Source: Prosapia bicincta (taxonomy: Eukaryota; Arthropoda; Insecta; Hemiptera; Cercopidae). From it: DNA of 64,000 bases. Positions 44,401 to 59,400 of the stretch are shown here, in pieces; the stretch's first letter is position 1; every line of letters starts with the position of its first letter. The notes under the pieces were generated by a model. It was given only the letters and a program-made list of their open reading frames with translations. It made no database searches and had not been told where the DNA came from. The position numbers and the translations under genes were made by a program. The DNA lies in contig JBAIZL010000005.1 of assembly GCA_036971475.1 (NCBI GenBank), positions 234,451,869-234,515,868 of the forward strand. Reading direction: 5' to 3'.

Positions 44401-47400
44401 ATCAGTAATTAATTTTCTTCTAAGCATATCAATGACAAAATCAACATCATCAAGGAGATAATTACACAAATTCTAAACTATAACTAAAGTTACAATACAG
44501 TCATTGTCATATATTTGAAAAAACAAATTATTGATCATAAGTTGGTGTTTACTTTTAATTATATTTCACTAATTAGTATTATACAGAATATCAGAGGTCA
44601 CTTCTGCAAGAAACTTACTCGTTACTTTTGCATGGTCAGGGCTTTCCTGGGTTTTGTGAAAGCATTCAACCAATAAAAAAACTAAGTTTCTTGTAGAAAA
44701 TAGCGTAAAACATTAATTAATAAAATTCAGTAATCAAGAAAACCAAGTTGCTTGCTTTCAAAAATATTGCTTGCTTGCTTGTTATATCAGACATATTATA
44801 CAAACTGCATTAATAGAAAAAAAGGGACACAAATTCAATACAAGATATACAAAATACTTACTTTGGAACTGTGTAATTTCATCGTAGAGATCAAATGTCA
44901 TCAATGGTTCTTCTAACTCACGTAAGAATGTTTTCAAGAGTACTGCTGCTATATGTACATCCCCATTAAACTCAATTGGTAGGCCTTGGTTTACTTTAGC
45001 TTGTAGCTCTTTAACTAATGACACATTAGCAGATCTTCGAAATAGTCCTTCTGTTTCAAGAGCTGAAAAGTATAATATTTTTGTATAGGTATTTTTTTTA
45101 AACACTGAGTGAAAGGAATATAGTAGGCATACACATATACAATAGGTCATACATTACTCCAGTTTTCTAAGAATACATAATTTTTACACCCTATGGTATG
45201 TTGCGCTCTGTCACCCCCCCCCCCCACCAAACAATTCAAACATTTTCCCCGTCCGCAGTGCTTTCTTTGTTTAGCGTTAGTTGAGACAGTGAAAGATATA
45301 GTTTGGTTTAGTTGCCCTATCTGTCTGCCTACTACACTTGTTTTTCGGTTGTTTTACGTATGTTTAGAATTAAAAGAGTTTTTTTAGACATAAGAATTAT
45401 ATATAAGTAGTTTTCTAAGTTATCTTAGTACATATATTTACTTATAACTAGTAAAATATATAACAGGAACAACTACTTAAATCTGGCATACAGGAAAAGA
45501 TTATGATAAATATCTATTGCTGCAACCATACATTTTGATTTTTCAGATCATTGCTAGAATGAATGATGATGAGAGAATTGCCACTATATCAATGAGGTAT
45601 TTGATGATGAAGGAAAAGGTAGTGAAACTGAAGACAATGTTGACATTTTTTAACTCAGATGATACAGATGCAGATCCAGATTTCTGTCCTGAAGATGAGA
45701 TTGATGCTCCTGATTTTGAATATATTAGGTCAATTGAAAAGAGACAAGTTAAAAGAAATAAAAATCGAAAAAGGAAGAGAGGTAGTGACGATTGTTTTAG
45801 TTCATCTAAATCATCCCAAGAGTTTCTTTTAATTTTGATCAAGATTCTCATCCACAATCTTCTCAGATTTCAAAAACCGTTATAGAAATACCTAATGAAA
45901 GAGATCTTCTTGGGAAAAATGCTTATTGTTGGAAAACTAAACTAGGCCACTTACAGAGTAAAACATAAAGCAAAAATGTCATTAAATTAGACCTATCCCT
46001 ATGTTAAATGTCGATCCAGATGTTGGCGAATGTTTTAAACTGTTTATAAAAGAGGAAATAATTGATGAAATTTTGCTGTATGCTAACAGTACGCAGTGGT
46101 AATTACCTTATATGCAAGGAAGAACTTAATGCTCTTAATGGGCTTTTAATCTTATCAGTCACGCTAAAAGATAATCATCTTTTTTTAAGATTTTGTTTAA
46201 TAGTCAATACTAGGGGGTAGGTATCGAGCAACAGTGTCCAAGGTAAGATTTGTATTTTTAATTAACTGCTTAAAATTTGATGAACATAAAATAAGAGAAG
46301 AAAGGCGCTTACAAAGCAAATTCGCAGCAATAAGAAATGTTTGGGATCTTTTTTTTCTAACTGTACAAAAAAACTACAGACCAAGTTCATATTGTACAAT
46401 TGATGAGAAACTCGTGGGAATCCATGGGCCATTTAGAGTTTACATGAGCAATTGAATTGAATACAGTGCATTCATTGTATGTATATAAAGACTGGATAAT
46501 AAAACAGTAATTTTTTCTAATAGCTATCCCTAGACAGCATTTCTCTGATTTATGCCAAAATCGTCTTTTATAAATAGCCTGATTGTCTGATATTACAAAA
46601 GAGAATGAAGAGGTTTTTGTTTACTATTTATTTTACTACTGTAGTGTTTATTAAATTTTTTCAGGTTCTTTTGCTCGTCAGATTGATTATACTAAAAGAA
46701 CTATGTAGACATTAACTATGGACTAGTCTTGCATAATCCAAAGACCAACATCTCTTTTGTAGTGCTTTGTATTATATGAATATGTACTGAATGATTGTTG
46801 TGAGTTTTCTCTAACTGCAAAAACTTGCTCAATTAAAATGAACATTGCTAAAATTATTATAGACCTTCTGTGACGGTGTTTGGATATTTAGAGTAAATAT
46901 TTACTCAGTAAAGCACTAATGTAATTAATGATTTCATTACTAATGTAAATTTTCTTAATTATGATGCATTATAACACCTTACCATCAGGAGTGCTCAGAT
47001 ATTCCACACATTGTCTTACTAAAGGTGGTATCACTTGTCCTCCATGATGGTCCTTTATAAACTGCAGCGATACACCAAACTGTTGTGTAGGCAATGGAGT
47101 GTGAAATGTAGTATTACTAGCTATTTGTGTTTGTTGTGTCTTCTTTAATCGGCTATTTTTTGCTACAAGTCTTTCATCATGTCTGAAAATACATTTTTAT
47201 ATTTCTTTTAAAATAACATGAATGAAATATTTTAAAACATGCAAGTTGATCAAATACTTATTTAGGAGGTCACATCATTTAGTGATTAAATATGACATGC
47301 TACTGGCGTCAGAGGATTTTAATAAAACGGGAAGTTATTGGTATTAACCCTAAAATATCGTTTAGTACAATTAACGGACATAAAATCCTTAACGGGCCGT

Positions 47401-50400
47401 GGACAGTGCCTTCAAATAAACGTACAAATTATCAACAAATATAAAAAGAATATTAAATGAGTCGTTTACCTGTTGTGAGTCGTTACTAGGAGTTATGTGT
47501 TACCTCTTACAGGTTTTCCTCGGGAAAACCCCGAGGATTTGGCCAGATGCAGTCTGTCGGTTGCCAGGAAGATTTCTTTTGACTCGCTAGTCCAGGTCTC
47601 TCTACACGACTGGTCTTATTTACTATTAAAACTATATTAGAAATATTGAACTTTATTCGCTCAGCTGTTTTACTATCGGTCCGCTGTCACTATCTCGCTG
47701 TGACAATTAGAACTGTTTGCTCTCAGAACTATTTGGCGGTAAAATACTAGTTTGGCGGTAATATATACAAAAAAACCTTACAAATATTATATTTAATACT
47801 TATATATAATTTAATAATCTACATACAATAGAAATACAGCCTATATAATAGATTTATTAATGTCATTTCAAATTTGCTTAAACCTAAAGTAACATTTTAG
47901 GCCCACAAAATAATATATTATTAATATTTTTGATGGTGCGCATAAACAGTAGCAGAAACCAAACACAGATTTTTGTTTTTTTAAGCCAAAAAGGTTTATG
48001 TGTGAGAAAAATCTTCCCTGTGAGTAATTTGGAATTGATGGTAAATCAAGATATAATTAACGTAATAATATAAAAGTACGTTGTTGTAGTAGATAGAGGA
48101 AAATCGCTAAATTCCAGATGCAGTCCTAAATTATACCCTTATCATCATGAATTTAAATCTATGGACAAGTTGTTATCTCAGTCAAAATATAGACATGGAA
48201 TATTATTATACAACTAGGTGAGATAGATCGTGCTAATAACGATATTGCCAAAACCAAGAAGTCAACTAAATTACCAGATATTATTGATAAGTTTTTTGCT
48301 GGTTATATCTAGAATATTATAAAAAAGAACTATTTTATAGTTCTATGCTAAGCTATAAACATTATGCATTGTCAGGCACAAAGAAGCTAATGGATCATAT
48401 CACAGTTCTTTGTTGGGAAAACAATAAACGACAGCATCTTGCAATTGGAAAATCATCGAAACATTGTGTGGTTAGGCTTGGAAAGTCTCCCTGCTGTTAT
48501 TATCACAGTAACAATGCCTTGAACACAAGTGGAACTTTTCCTAAATGGTTAATGAACTTGGAGCTCGAATTACAAATAAAATGTAGAAAAATCATTTTAA
48601 TTATTGATAATTGCACTGCATATCCTTCCCTTGATTACTTAAACATCATTACTGTTGAACTCCAAGTCAACTAGTCTGATTAAACCTCTATACTTATAAA
48701 AGACCTGACATTGAATTATTGGATTAAACTAGTGTGTTGCAGTCTTCAATAAATTGAAAAACATTATTGCCCACAATTTTCACAGCTAAGAAAAAAAACA
48801 TACAAGAGGTAAACTGCTAGAGAAAATTCAGTTGTAGGATAGTTGGAGGGAAGTAAGTACAAACAGAATTAGAAAATGTTTTTGCCTCTGCGGTTTTGAA
48901 AAATCAAATAGCGCCAAAAATCTGTGATCAAACAGATATCTAGGATGATACCAACATTTTTTTGCAAAACTGGAAATCATGAAGAGTTTCTACTATTTAG
49001 GTAAAAATATTTTTTTTAGTAAAAATATTTACTAACTTTAGGTAAAATAATCAGGTGTACGTACTATATTACAGTACTTGTTTGTATCATTAAATTTTAC
49101 TAATTTTCTGAGTAAAATTTCTTTACAGGAAACAACTTTAAATTCAAAATATTTATAATTTGTATAGGGGCTAAAGCCATAATCAGCCTAAATTAATAAA
49201 GTTTTACTGTAATAAAAAGAGCTGTTATAGTGTGTGTGTTTGCCTACTTTGGCATACATTGTTTTAGGGTTTTCTTGTGTTTATTTTATGAAGAGGATCC
49301 TTGGTACTATTCCTAAGTAAATACATCATTATCCTATCCAATGGCATTAAATTTCTTATGTATAGCATATATCCACACACATTATCATCTTTTCTTGTTG
49401 ATTGCAATATTTTCCAAGTTGGTTTTAGCCAAAAATCAGTAATAAAATGTTAAAAAAACACTCCTGTTAATAAACAGTCTGTGATTGTGTCAATGATCAC
49501 ACTCCTTGAAACACTGTTAATCAAAGAATTAATAACAATCCCTTAGTGGTAGGATTAGTTAAAATTATTGGTATCTTCTTCTCATTCAAATACTTGGTAT
49601 TTTTGTATACCATTTCATATATTGAAAAGTATATCAATACTGGATCATTTCCAGTTGAAAATCTGTATCAATTGCGACCGGGACCCATCCGGACTACTGA
49701 TTTATCTGGATTTTCAAATGATCTCTAAACTACTGCGTATTATTGATATTTCATTAACTATAATCTATTTTAATCATGTAGGTTTGAATTAAACCAGGAA
49801 TTATTACAAAATAGACGTCAGAGGGCTTAAAAAATACAAAAGAATAAAGTGAATGAACATATAATTTACATACTAATACATAGCACAGAAAGCAAAAAGA
49901 CACGCCGCAACAAACTTATTGAGTGAAAAAGTATTTTATTTGTTTTTTGAATAAAAAGCATATTATATGAAAAATTACCTAAATATTAAGTTTAATAGTA
50001 AATATTATTATTTTACTGATTGGTTACAATACACGTTATTGATTAGCATGTAGAGCATACAAATCTTACAGAATTTTAATCATGATTAAATATATTATAT
50101 GATGCGTTAAAGGTAAGTGTACGTTGTGTATTAAAGAAAACACTTAGTTTAGTATGTATTGTAGTGGAGACGAGTGCCATGCTTTTCACACCAAGTACCG
50201 TACACGTTGAAACCATGATCCTGATTTGCAACCCTTCTGATTTTTTATGTCTGGATTACTGGCGCTCTACTGTATTTTAACCTATGTAATAGAAATGATA
50301 ATGATAATATATTGTAACACATACTCACTCTACAACAGGCTGAGGTATACTAATCTGATCCAAATTTAAATGTTGCTTTAGTTCATGGAGGTAGTTCACA

Positions 50401-53400
50401 TACATAATTTTCCTTCCAAATTTTGCACTTCAAACAAAAAGGTAATGCACATCAAACAATGTTTATATTGATTAAAAACTATATATTTTAACATGACAGT
50501 TTAAAAATAAAATAAGCTGCACTTGAATGAATCAGACAATATTTTTAGACGCTTGAGATTTACATTTGGTTACAAATATACAACACATTGGTTACAAACA
50601 TCTGATAATAAGAATATATTTAAAAATTACTTGGTGATTAATTAAAAGGCCCACAAAAATTGGTAAATACATTTGTGGCAATGTATTGAAAATATAATAA
50701 TTTGAATGTTATAATAATACATTTTCTCTAACATATTGTACAAACCTGTAAAATATTAGTATGTCTTAGTACTATTATCAGTCATACCTAGCTTTGTCAG
50801 CATCTTTATATTTATGCTAAGGCTACATACACATGAGAGTGATGCAACACTCTCATGTGTATCCCACGACAAACGTTACAACGCGCCTCCAGTTGAAAGC
50901 ACCTTTCATATGCCTACACAGACATTTGTTCTTCAACATTTATTAGTACTTCAACATGCACGTTGCGACACTCTCATGTGTACGTAGCCTAATGCTCTAA
51001 AAACAACTTTAGAGATTTAAGAAATGATCTTTTACTGGGAAAAAGCACTAGTAGTTTTTAAAGTTAACTTCAATCAAACATTACCCATCATACCTACATA
51101 AACATCTGTTAATGTACTGAACATATGCCTTTAAAGCATACTAGTATAAAATCACTTTAACAGTTAAATGGTAATCGTGTTTTTTACTATGAGACTGAAA
51201 ATTCTGAAAAATGTAAATGGTGTAATTAATGGACTAAGGTTTCCATCTTATTATTTGGTAATGTAAGCTTAGTCATAATACCAAATAAGTATATTTATAG
51301 TTTCCAATTATTCACAATTCCTGCATTCACCTTCATGTCAATAACTTTCCCATTTATTTCTTGTCTAATTCAACAAGTCTTTCTGTTTTTTAATTTCGTT
51401 GGCATAAATTTTTCATGCATTCCCTTTAAGTAACACAACTACTGTTTTCTTAGGCTATATTATGTTCTTATGTTTCACTACTTATCTCATTCTTTTACAA
51501 GTTTCTTTCACTGATTTTGTCTTATCTATAAGTGTCGCTTTCTTACTGCATGACATATCTTACAATTTTCAATTCCAATGTTTTCAGCATTTTGTTTAGT
51601 AATGTTCTGTTTGCCATGATAAAAGACATTAAGACAAGAGTCCAATATCTCTTCTGGCTCAGGACTTTTGATACCTCCACAGCCTCCACTCTTAGAGCGC
51701 CTCTTGCCAAGGGAATATTGCAATGGAGGACGGATAAGGAAGAGGTCTTCCTCCTCAGCTTTGCACAGGTCATACATTGCTGATTCTGTTATATTGAATC
51801 AATGTAGGTATTTCTGTTGTCTCACACTATGTCCTGTTCAGGCCCTGTCCACGAAGCAGGTTGGATCCCTAGACATTCCTCTGTATATGTCTTCTTTTGC
51901 CAGTTCCTTCTGTAGCCAGTACAGATCATTCTTCAGTCCAAGCTTGTATGTGATGTTACTATGGAATTTAAAATTTCTAACAGCTTCAAATGTATTGCCA
52001 CTTAGAAACAATGGGAAAAGATCATCCAATCAAGCATACCACTGGATCTTCCGAGAGACATAGCAGTGGCTTTGTTTAGGATGACCACTGGACATGACTA
52101 CCTGCAGAGACACCTGCATCACACGAAAGTGGTAGACACAACAATCTGCCCACTCTGCTCCGACAACGAAGGGACGGCAGAGTATCTTACCACTTGTAAC
52201 GGCCTGAAGGATATCTTTCACGAGGAGTCCAGGGAAGGACTCACTACATTATACTGGGAGGCACAGCGTCGGATGGCTGAGAGGCCAAGGACGGGCGTTG
52301 GCTGAAGTAAGAAGAAATATGTTTAAGCAATTGTTTTATTAGAGCAACACAATCTATTTGCTGTGATAACTGGACAACGAATTAAATTAGGCCGCTAGCT
52401 TGCTAATAATATAATTCTCAGTGGGTTTATAAATAGCATGAAGTGTTTATATTCATATTACATATTAAATACAAACAGATATTTTAGATGATCGTCTTAC
52501 CTGATAATTCCTTTAAATAAATGCCAAACTACTCGAATGAAGTTAGTTGGATGAACCAAATACAAAGCTTTCAGATTTTTTTTATATTTACGATCAAAAG
52601 CCCAATATGCTTGCCATAGCCACTTTAACGAAGGCTTATTTTTGCTAGATAGGCCATAGTGGAAGTACACAAGACTATAATCTTGTTCTACAAATTTATC
52701 TAATGTATATAACATATACCTGAAAACAGATAAATTAATTACATTATTTTAGCTTCTGTTTTGCTACCTTTATAAAACTAAATAAAACTAAGCAGTTACA
52801 AAGTACAAATTTCAACCTTAATGTCAATGAAACCACAGAATCAAATTATAACACTGAGCAAATCTTAAATATCTAATGTTAATGTAAACAAACATTAAGA
52901 ATTTAGTCACACATTTGTTGATTTTTCCAATGCTCAAAATTTCAGTTCAGATTATTTCTATATAAACATAGTACTACACAAAACTTCAATGTAAATAATA
53001 TAATATAAAAATTTTTATACTTCAAGTTATTATTTGTCAAATAACAACTACCGAGAAGAATTTATACACAGTACATCAAGATAAATTACTATTAGAATTT
53101 ATGACAAGTTTCCAATACTACAACTGCTGCCTTGAAAGCAACATCAGTCCTAATTTTTTAAATATCACATTATTTTGACAATTAATTAATAAATTCAATG
53201 ACAAAATTAAAGGATTTAACATAATTAATAACTTTAAGAGAAAAAAATTATATGTTTTCAGAATTGGAATAAAGGACTGTGTATCTATAAAATATGTGGC
53301 TCAAGAAACTTGCCAAATATTAATTGTTTATATAATTAACAGGTGTTTTGTACAGATAAAGACATTACAAGTATAAATAGAATGTTTTACAAAATGTCAA

Positions 53401-56400
53401 TAATATTAATATGAATTTCACATAGTATGTAGTCTTAAATAAATGGCCTCTCTTACAAATTAATAGGGACCATTCCCCAGAGAGCTTTTAATGTAAAAAT
53501 GCCATTTTACAGTAATTTTTTTAATGTATAATTTTGTAGTATTTTATTCATCATAAAAATAATTACTCTAAACCAGAAAATTTAGATATTTTGCTAAGAA
53601 AATATTTTTAATTATAAAGAACTAAATATTATATGTTTTATTATATTATTTATATATAATTATATATTACTTATTTTGTATGAGTATAATTTTTATATTC
53701 ATTATGTTGTACATTTATTATTTCTTAATTGATTATTATTTTTAAAAAACAAATTGAAAATTATTTATGCTTTGAATTTGAGTTAGATTCTAGGCTCCTA
53801 TCATTGCTCACTTTAGATGTACACAAAACAGACAAATTATAAAAATGTTTACAGTAAATGACACTCAACAATCATAAGCTATTCACCATCATTAAATAGA
53901 AACTATACTGAAAAAGAAAGTCCATTTGACATAGAAACTGATGTTCTATCATGACTAGAGAGAAAAGAACAAATTATAGGCTATAAATATCTATCCTTAT
54001 CTATGCTGCAAGTTTCGAGGTGATAAATATCCCTTAGACAGCACAGACATCTATCATTGTAAGTGAGGTATCAGAAAATAAACTCTCTTGAAGCAAACAA
54101 AGGTAACATTTATAAGGAGTTGTATTCCTCTGTATGCTTGCAAAAAACAATTTGTTATGACAGGTTGGGCTGACCTCATCTGTAAAAAATATCTCCAGCT
54201 GAAAAAATATGCAGGATAGAGCCTGAACATAAATATTAGACATACCTAATGCAGAGAGCTAACTTGAAATGTGTTAAAGGTTTTGAAGATTACACAAGTA
54301 GGTCTAGAAGTAAAAATGAAATAACCAGGTGTTTTTTTTTTTACAAAGGCACACTGTATAGAAACATTATGAAAACACATTATATTATTATGTATAGAAA
54401 CATTATGAAAACACATTATGAAACACTATGAAAACTCGTCATATAAGATATTCAAACCTCTGACAATTTATAAGATTAAGAGTGTTATATTTAATACAAT
54501 CAGATAATGAGGACCTGGAAAATTGTAATAACTTTCTAATTTTTTATTGTAAATAAATAAAAATTTGAGAGTTAGTCTTGTAGTAATTTTCTCTGAAGAG
54601 GATTGCTTTACACTCGACCACCACAGTTGCTCCAAGTTATTATTCTAAGTTTCTGCTGAGCTGTACATTAACATGCTGAGTATCACATTTTCCTAAAATT
54701 CCTAGAAACTCTTCTCAATCAGAGAGCCTCATCAATCAGAACTTTCTATGCTCTAAAGTTCACTAGTACTCAATGAGTAAAAAGTAGAAAGTTCTGACCA
54801 CTGGAAGTTTATCTGAGTGCATTATCAAAATTTAATATGTCAATGATGGCGAAAAACCATGATTTCTAGCATATTATATAGATAAAAAAAGATGTAACGC
54901 ATGTTTGCAGGAACTTACAAATTATAATCTAAAGTTATGAGCAATAAGCACTACTAATTTACCAAATACAGATGAAGCCTGAAGGCAGATTTCATAATAG
55001 TCTTTAAGAAAGTTTTGGAAAACTATTTCGCGATATAAAAACTATTGTACAAATATTTACTTGGCTTCATATTACTTTGTCTTTTTTTAAAAAATTTAGG
55101 GTTTTACATATGATATACGTTATTGTTGATGCAGAGATAATCAAACGGAATATGGTAAAACTCAAAATGAACTGTTACAAAGAGTGAAACAGCAACACAA
55201 GAGATGTCTTCAGTCCCATATTCTTCCTCCTGAACCCCTTGAAATTCGATATCTGATCTTTACCACCTAATTCCAACAATATCTCTAAAGTCAGAAAGGC
55301 AAATGCTTTTTACCCACTGCAGGAAAACTCTTATCCCAGAATATATGTTGGATCGGACTGAAAGAAAGACATTGTTCTTTGTTGTTGCTTACAGTCAAAA
55401 TAGTGGTTTGTAGAGGTAATTTCAAGATCTACCATTCTGCCTTTGATAATATTCACTTCAGAAGTAGACAAAGCATCAAGTAAGAATTATTTCAAGTTGG
55501 CAGTTATAAAAACCTTCATTTTTATATAACATTTAAAGTTTCTAGCTGTCTATTTTTAAATAAATAAAACTCTAAACCACAAATAACATTTATTTAAACC
55601 TTATGTACATATCGATTGCCCAATTTATTTTAAAATAAACATTACACCACATTTGCCTCAAACAGTTATATTTCTAGCTGTCATTTGTGATTGTTATTAT
55701 TATTAGATTTACTTTAGTAACAATATTTGCTTTTAATTAACCTTTTCACGAGCACTCCCGAACATACTCGTTCGCGGACGGTGCGCAGTGTAGGAGCACT
55801 CCCGAGAATACTCTATTTAAAATTTCTTCTGTCACAGCATACGCAATTATATTCTTTTTTGTCAAATGTCATTACTACACCATCTATTGGTTAATATTTG
55901 AACTTCTTTGGTATTTGTTAGGCCATCTATTGGTCATTATTTGAACTTCTTTGGTGTCATCTGCTAGGCCATCTATTGGTAAATAATCGAAGTAACTTTT
56001 CTGTTATGTTTTTTGATCAACCATCTGGAAATCAGCTGACATTTCATGTTTGTCAGACAGGAAGTGTTTTTGTATGTATTTAACCTGTTATTTACCTATA
56101 TTTGCCAATGTTTGTATAAAAATTGACATAACATCTCTTCGTAGGTAAGGTTAAGTTGGAAATTAACAAAAAAATTTTTTTGAAGAATAAATAGGGGTTT
56201 TGTACTTTACTTATTTTTTATTTATTATTTGGAACATTAAAAGTTAAAATATCTCAAAATCAGGAAAATATTTTTTAAAAAAAACCTCGCTCCTATAGGT
56301 AACGCTAGTATTGAGAAACCCCGCTCCTGAAAAGGTTAATAAAAAACTAATGATACATAAAAAAACTATACGAAACAAATGACGATTTAGATTTACCTAA

Positions 56401-59400
56401 GTAATCGATCGTGATTAAGTTCTTCTTTATTAGGCAGCTTACACGCAGACACTATAATAACTCGTCTTCCTGCTGTATCATCTCCCACTACTTCAACAAT
56501 TCCATATTTAGAAACATCACTAAATTCTTCTTCTTGTTCTTCATCATCTAAGATTGGATAAAAAAGACTATTATAAGCCCCAGTTGGTGCGTTTATAAGC
56601 TCTGCTTCAAAGTTCTCTTCTATAGTTCCATCTGACACTGGCGATTCTAAATAATCTAGGCCTGCTCCCAATGCTTCAACCTTTTCTTCTAACAATTCTG
56701 TAATGAAAATTAATGTTGACTATTTAACAAAACAAATAAAATTTACATAACAAAAGAAATTAGCTTAGTTAAATACAAAAGAAGCAAAATTGTTTGAATA
56801 AACATAAATGTTTCATATTTTTTTTAACCCTAGAGAAGATGATTAGGAAATCACAAATTGATATAGTCTATTTTACAGTTTTGTAGAAAAAATTGTAAAA
56901 AATCATAATAAATACAGTTGAACTTCTGTATAACGAAATCGATTATCCAGATAAAAATTTTGTCATATAGAGGTATTTGTTATTGAGAAGTTGTCTTGCC
57001 AAGAATACTCCTGCCCTATCTTACTGCAGTATAAAATCGCAGAGGTAGTTAAAAACCCAACTGAGTATATCGTGGGTATTTGTAAGGTAATAGCTTTATG
57101 TTAAAATGTGAGATCATTTTATGATGTTTCAATTTACATTGTTTCAAGATATATGTATTTGAAAATCTAAAAATATTTCAACAATGTTCCTTTTTCACCG
57201 TATAAAATAGCCCTGCAGTATGTTCTGTACTCTGTATATTACGATGAGTAAACTAATGCTAATGGAAAAATATTGTGTAAATCTGGAAATAAATGGGTGT
57301 ATTTACTAATGTAATTCATTTCCAAGAAGCATAACTCGAACCTAAAGTACTAAAGTTTTTTGAAGGCCACTCAGATTAGTTTATTAACTGACTTTATTAA
57401 TTTAAATACAGTACACACTTAAAACAAACTGTACTATACACTACACAAGACGTAATCAGAGAAAAAACAATAAATGAAACACAAATTAATAAAAAAGGAA
57501 GTTTTCATTCACTTCTAGTCTTCGACGGTTTAATTGAAAATGAGTAATTTTTTGTTGGACTTTGCATTTAAATAAAACCATTTTGTTTTGAAATCTGATC
57601 TAGATTTTATAGTATAGTCGATATCAAACTTGAGGTATACCGAATTTTTTAATCATCCAACTACTTTTACACCTTCATCAACCTCTTTTATAACATTCAC
57701 CTTTTATTCAACACTTAATCACCTTCTTTTTGACATTTTTTCAAAGCTCGACAAACTCACGGTACGAATGAAACGGAGTAAGTGAACTAGCAAGGTTATT
57801 GTGAGGAAGAAGTCCCTTTCCAATGGAGGGAAAAAGAAAGAATACATAGCTATAAATGCTGAAATCATGTTCATTTATCAAATGAGAAATTATTTTCTTA
57901 TTGTTATAAATTTCCATTTATTTCCTATAGTAATTTCAGTTAAAGCCATTTTGAAAATTTATGCCACTTTACAAATCTCGCCTCATTGAAGTTATTTAAA
58001 AAGTTTTACAATCAATTAAAATTTTCTAGACTTTGTAGACTACTTCATATTTAATTAATATTTATTTTGAAAGTAAGAAAAATATGAATTTAAAATTTTC
58101 TTCTTAAAATTTATTTTAAAATGTTTAAATCTCAAATAAATTTAATTAATCAAAATTTACAAATTTTAAGACAACCAGAGATAGTGCTAACTTGTTTGCC
58201 AGTCCACTTCCACAGAAATGCTTTCCTTTGAACAGCCCTCGATCCGGTGTTTTGGTCTAAGATCCGGTCTGTCCTTGGTCAGGGGGTTGAATCTCCCTCT
58301 CGCCCTCTCTCCTCCTTGGCTCCTCGCCCTCGCTCCGCGTAGGTTTTTTTTGGTTTCACTTTATGCCTACTTACTCACAGTTCATTTTGCATTTAAACTT
58401 ATTTCTATAATTTAGTATTCATGTAACAATGCATGACGAGTATTTTATAAAAATTTGAAAAACAGAAAGCACTTTGAACCCCGATGTTGAATGTTCAGTT
58501 TTAGGGCGTATACCCCTAAAACTTAGTCTGGGAAAACACAAATTCTACATTTCGGCGACACCACTTGCTTTTAGCCTCACATCGTCTATTTATCACTCAC
58601 AGTTGTTTAAAAACAATTATGAGCCTAACATTGTACCTTCTTCCGAGTGGTTTCCAGACTCCCTTAGCCTTGTTTAACGCCCTATCAGCTACTGGTTTTT
58701 GATATCCCTTATTCTGGACTTACAATGGCTGGTACAGTATTCCATATTCCTCTCCCTTCTTCTAACAAATGATCTGTTTTCACTTTAATTTCTCTAACTT
58801 TATTTTGGTATGATTTAACGATTTTTTCATATCTTTCAATTCCCTCAGTTCTCTTCCACTGAGCACAATGAAATGTTGATGTTATTTCTAAGTGAAAACT
58901 GGTGTTTGACCTAATTAAACACTTTGTCACTGGGAAATTACATCCTGTCTCTTTCAAAATGTCTTTACTTTTAGGTTTTAAGTTAAGAAAAAACATTTCA
59001 AATTATTTTTTTATGATTATTCAAACTTAATTTTTTTTAACTTCTCTTATTATACCTTTCCAATTGTTTGGACCTGTACACAATAGGTGTTTGTTTTTTT
59101 TTTATAAAGAAAAAATACTGCTGTCAGAAAGATGGAATCAATTTGTAAACATGTCATTCACTGGGGATAGGAAATTGTCAAACAAAATCTATCATAAAAA
59201 GATAACATAATAATGATGTGTTTATCACCACAGCCATTTGTGTGTTATACATGATATAACAATATTGCACTCAAATTTTTCTAGGGAAAAGAGACAATTT
59301 ATTCATACATTTATTTTTCACCTTAAACTTTATAGTCATTGATGAAACAAAAAACAAAGACTACTTTTAGAAAAGTGTAAATATTTTTACAATTGTAAAA

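Noticed and set aside
47510..47545. GC hairpin as a rho-independent terminator
   Set aside because: Eukaryotic intron context; such terminators do not apply and there is no T-tract.
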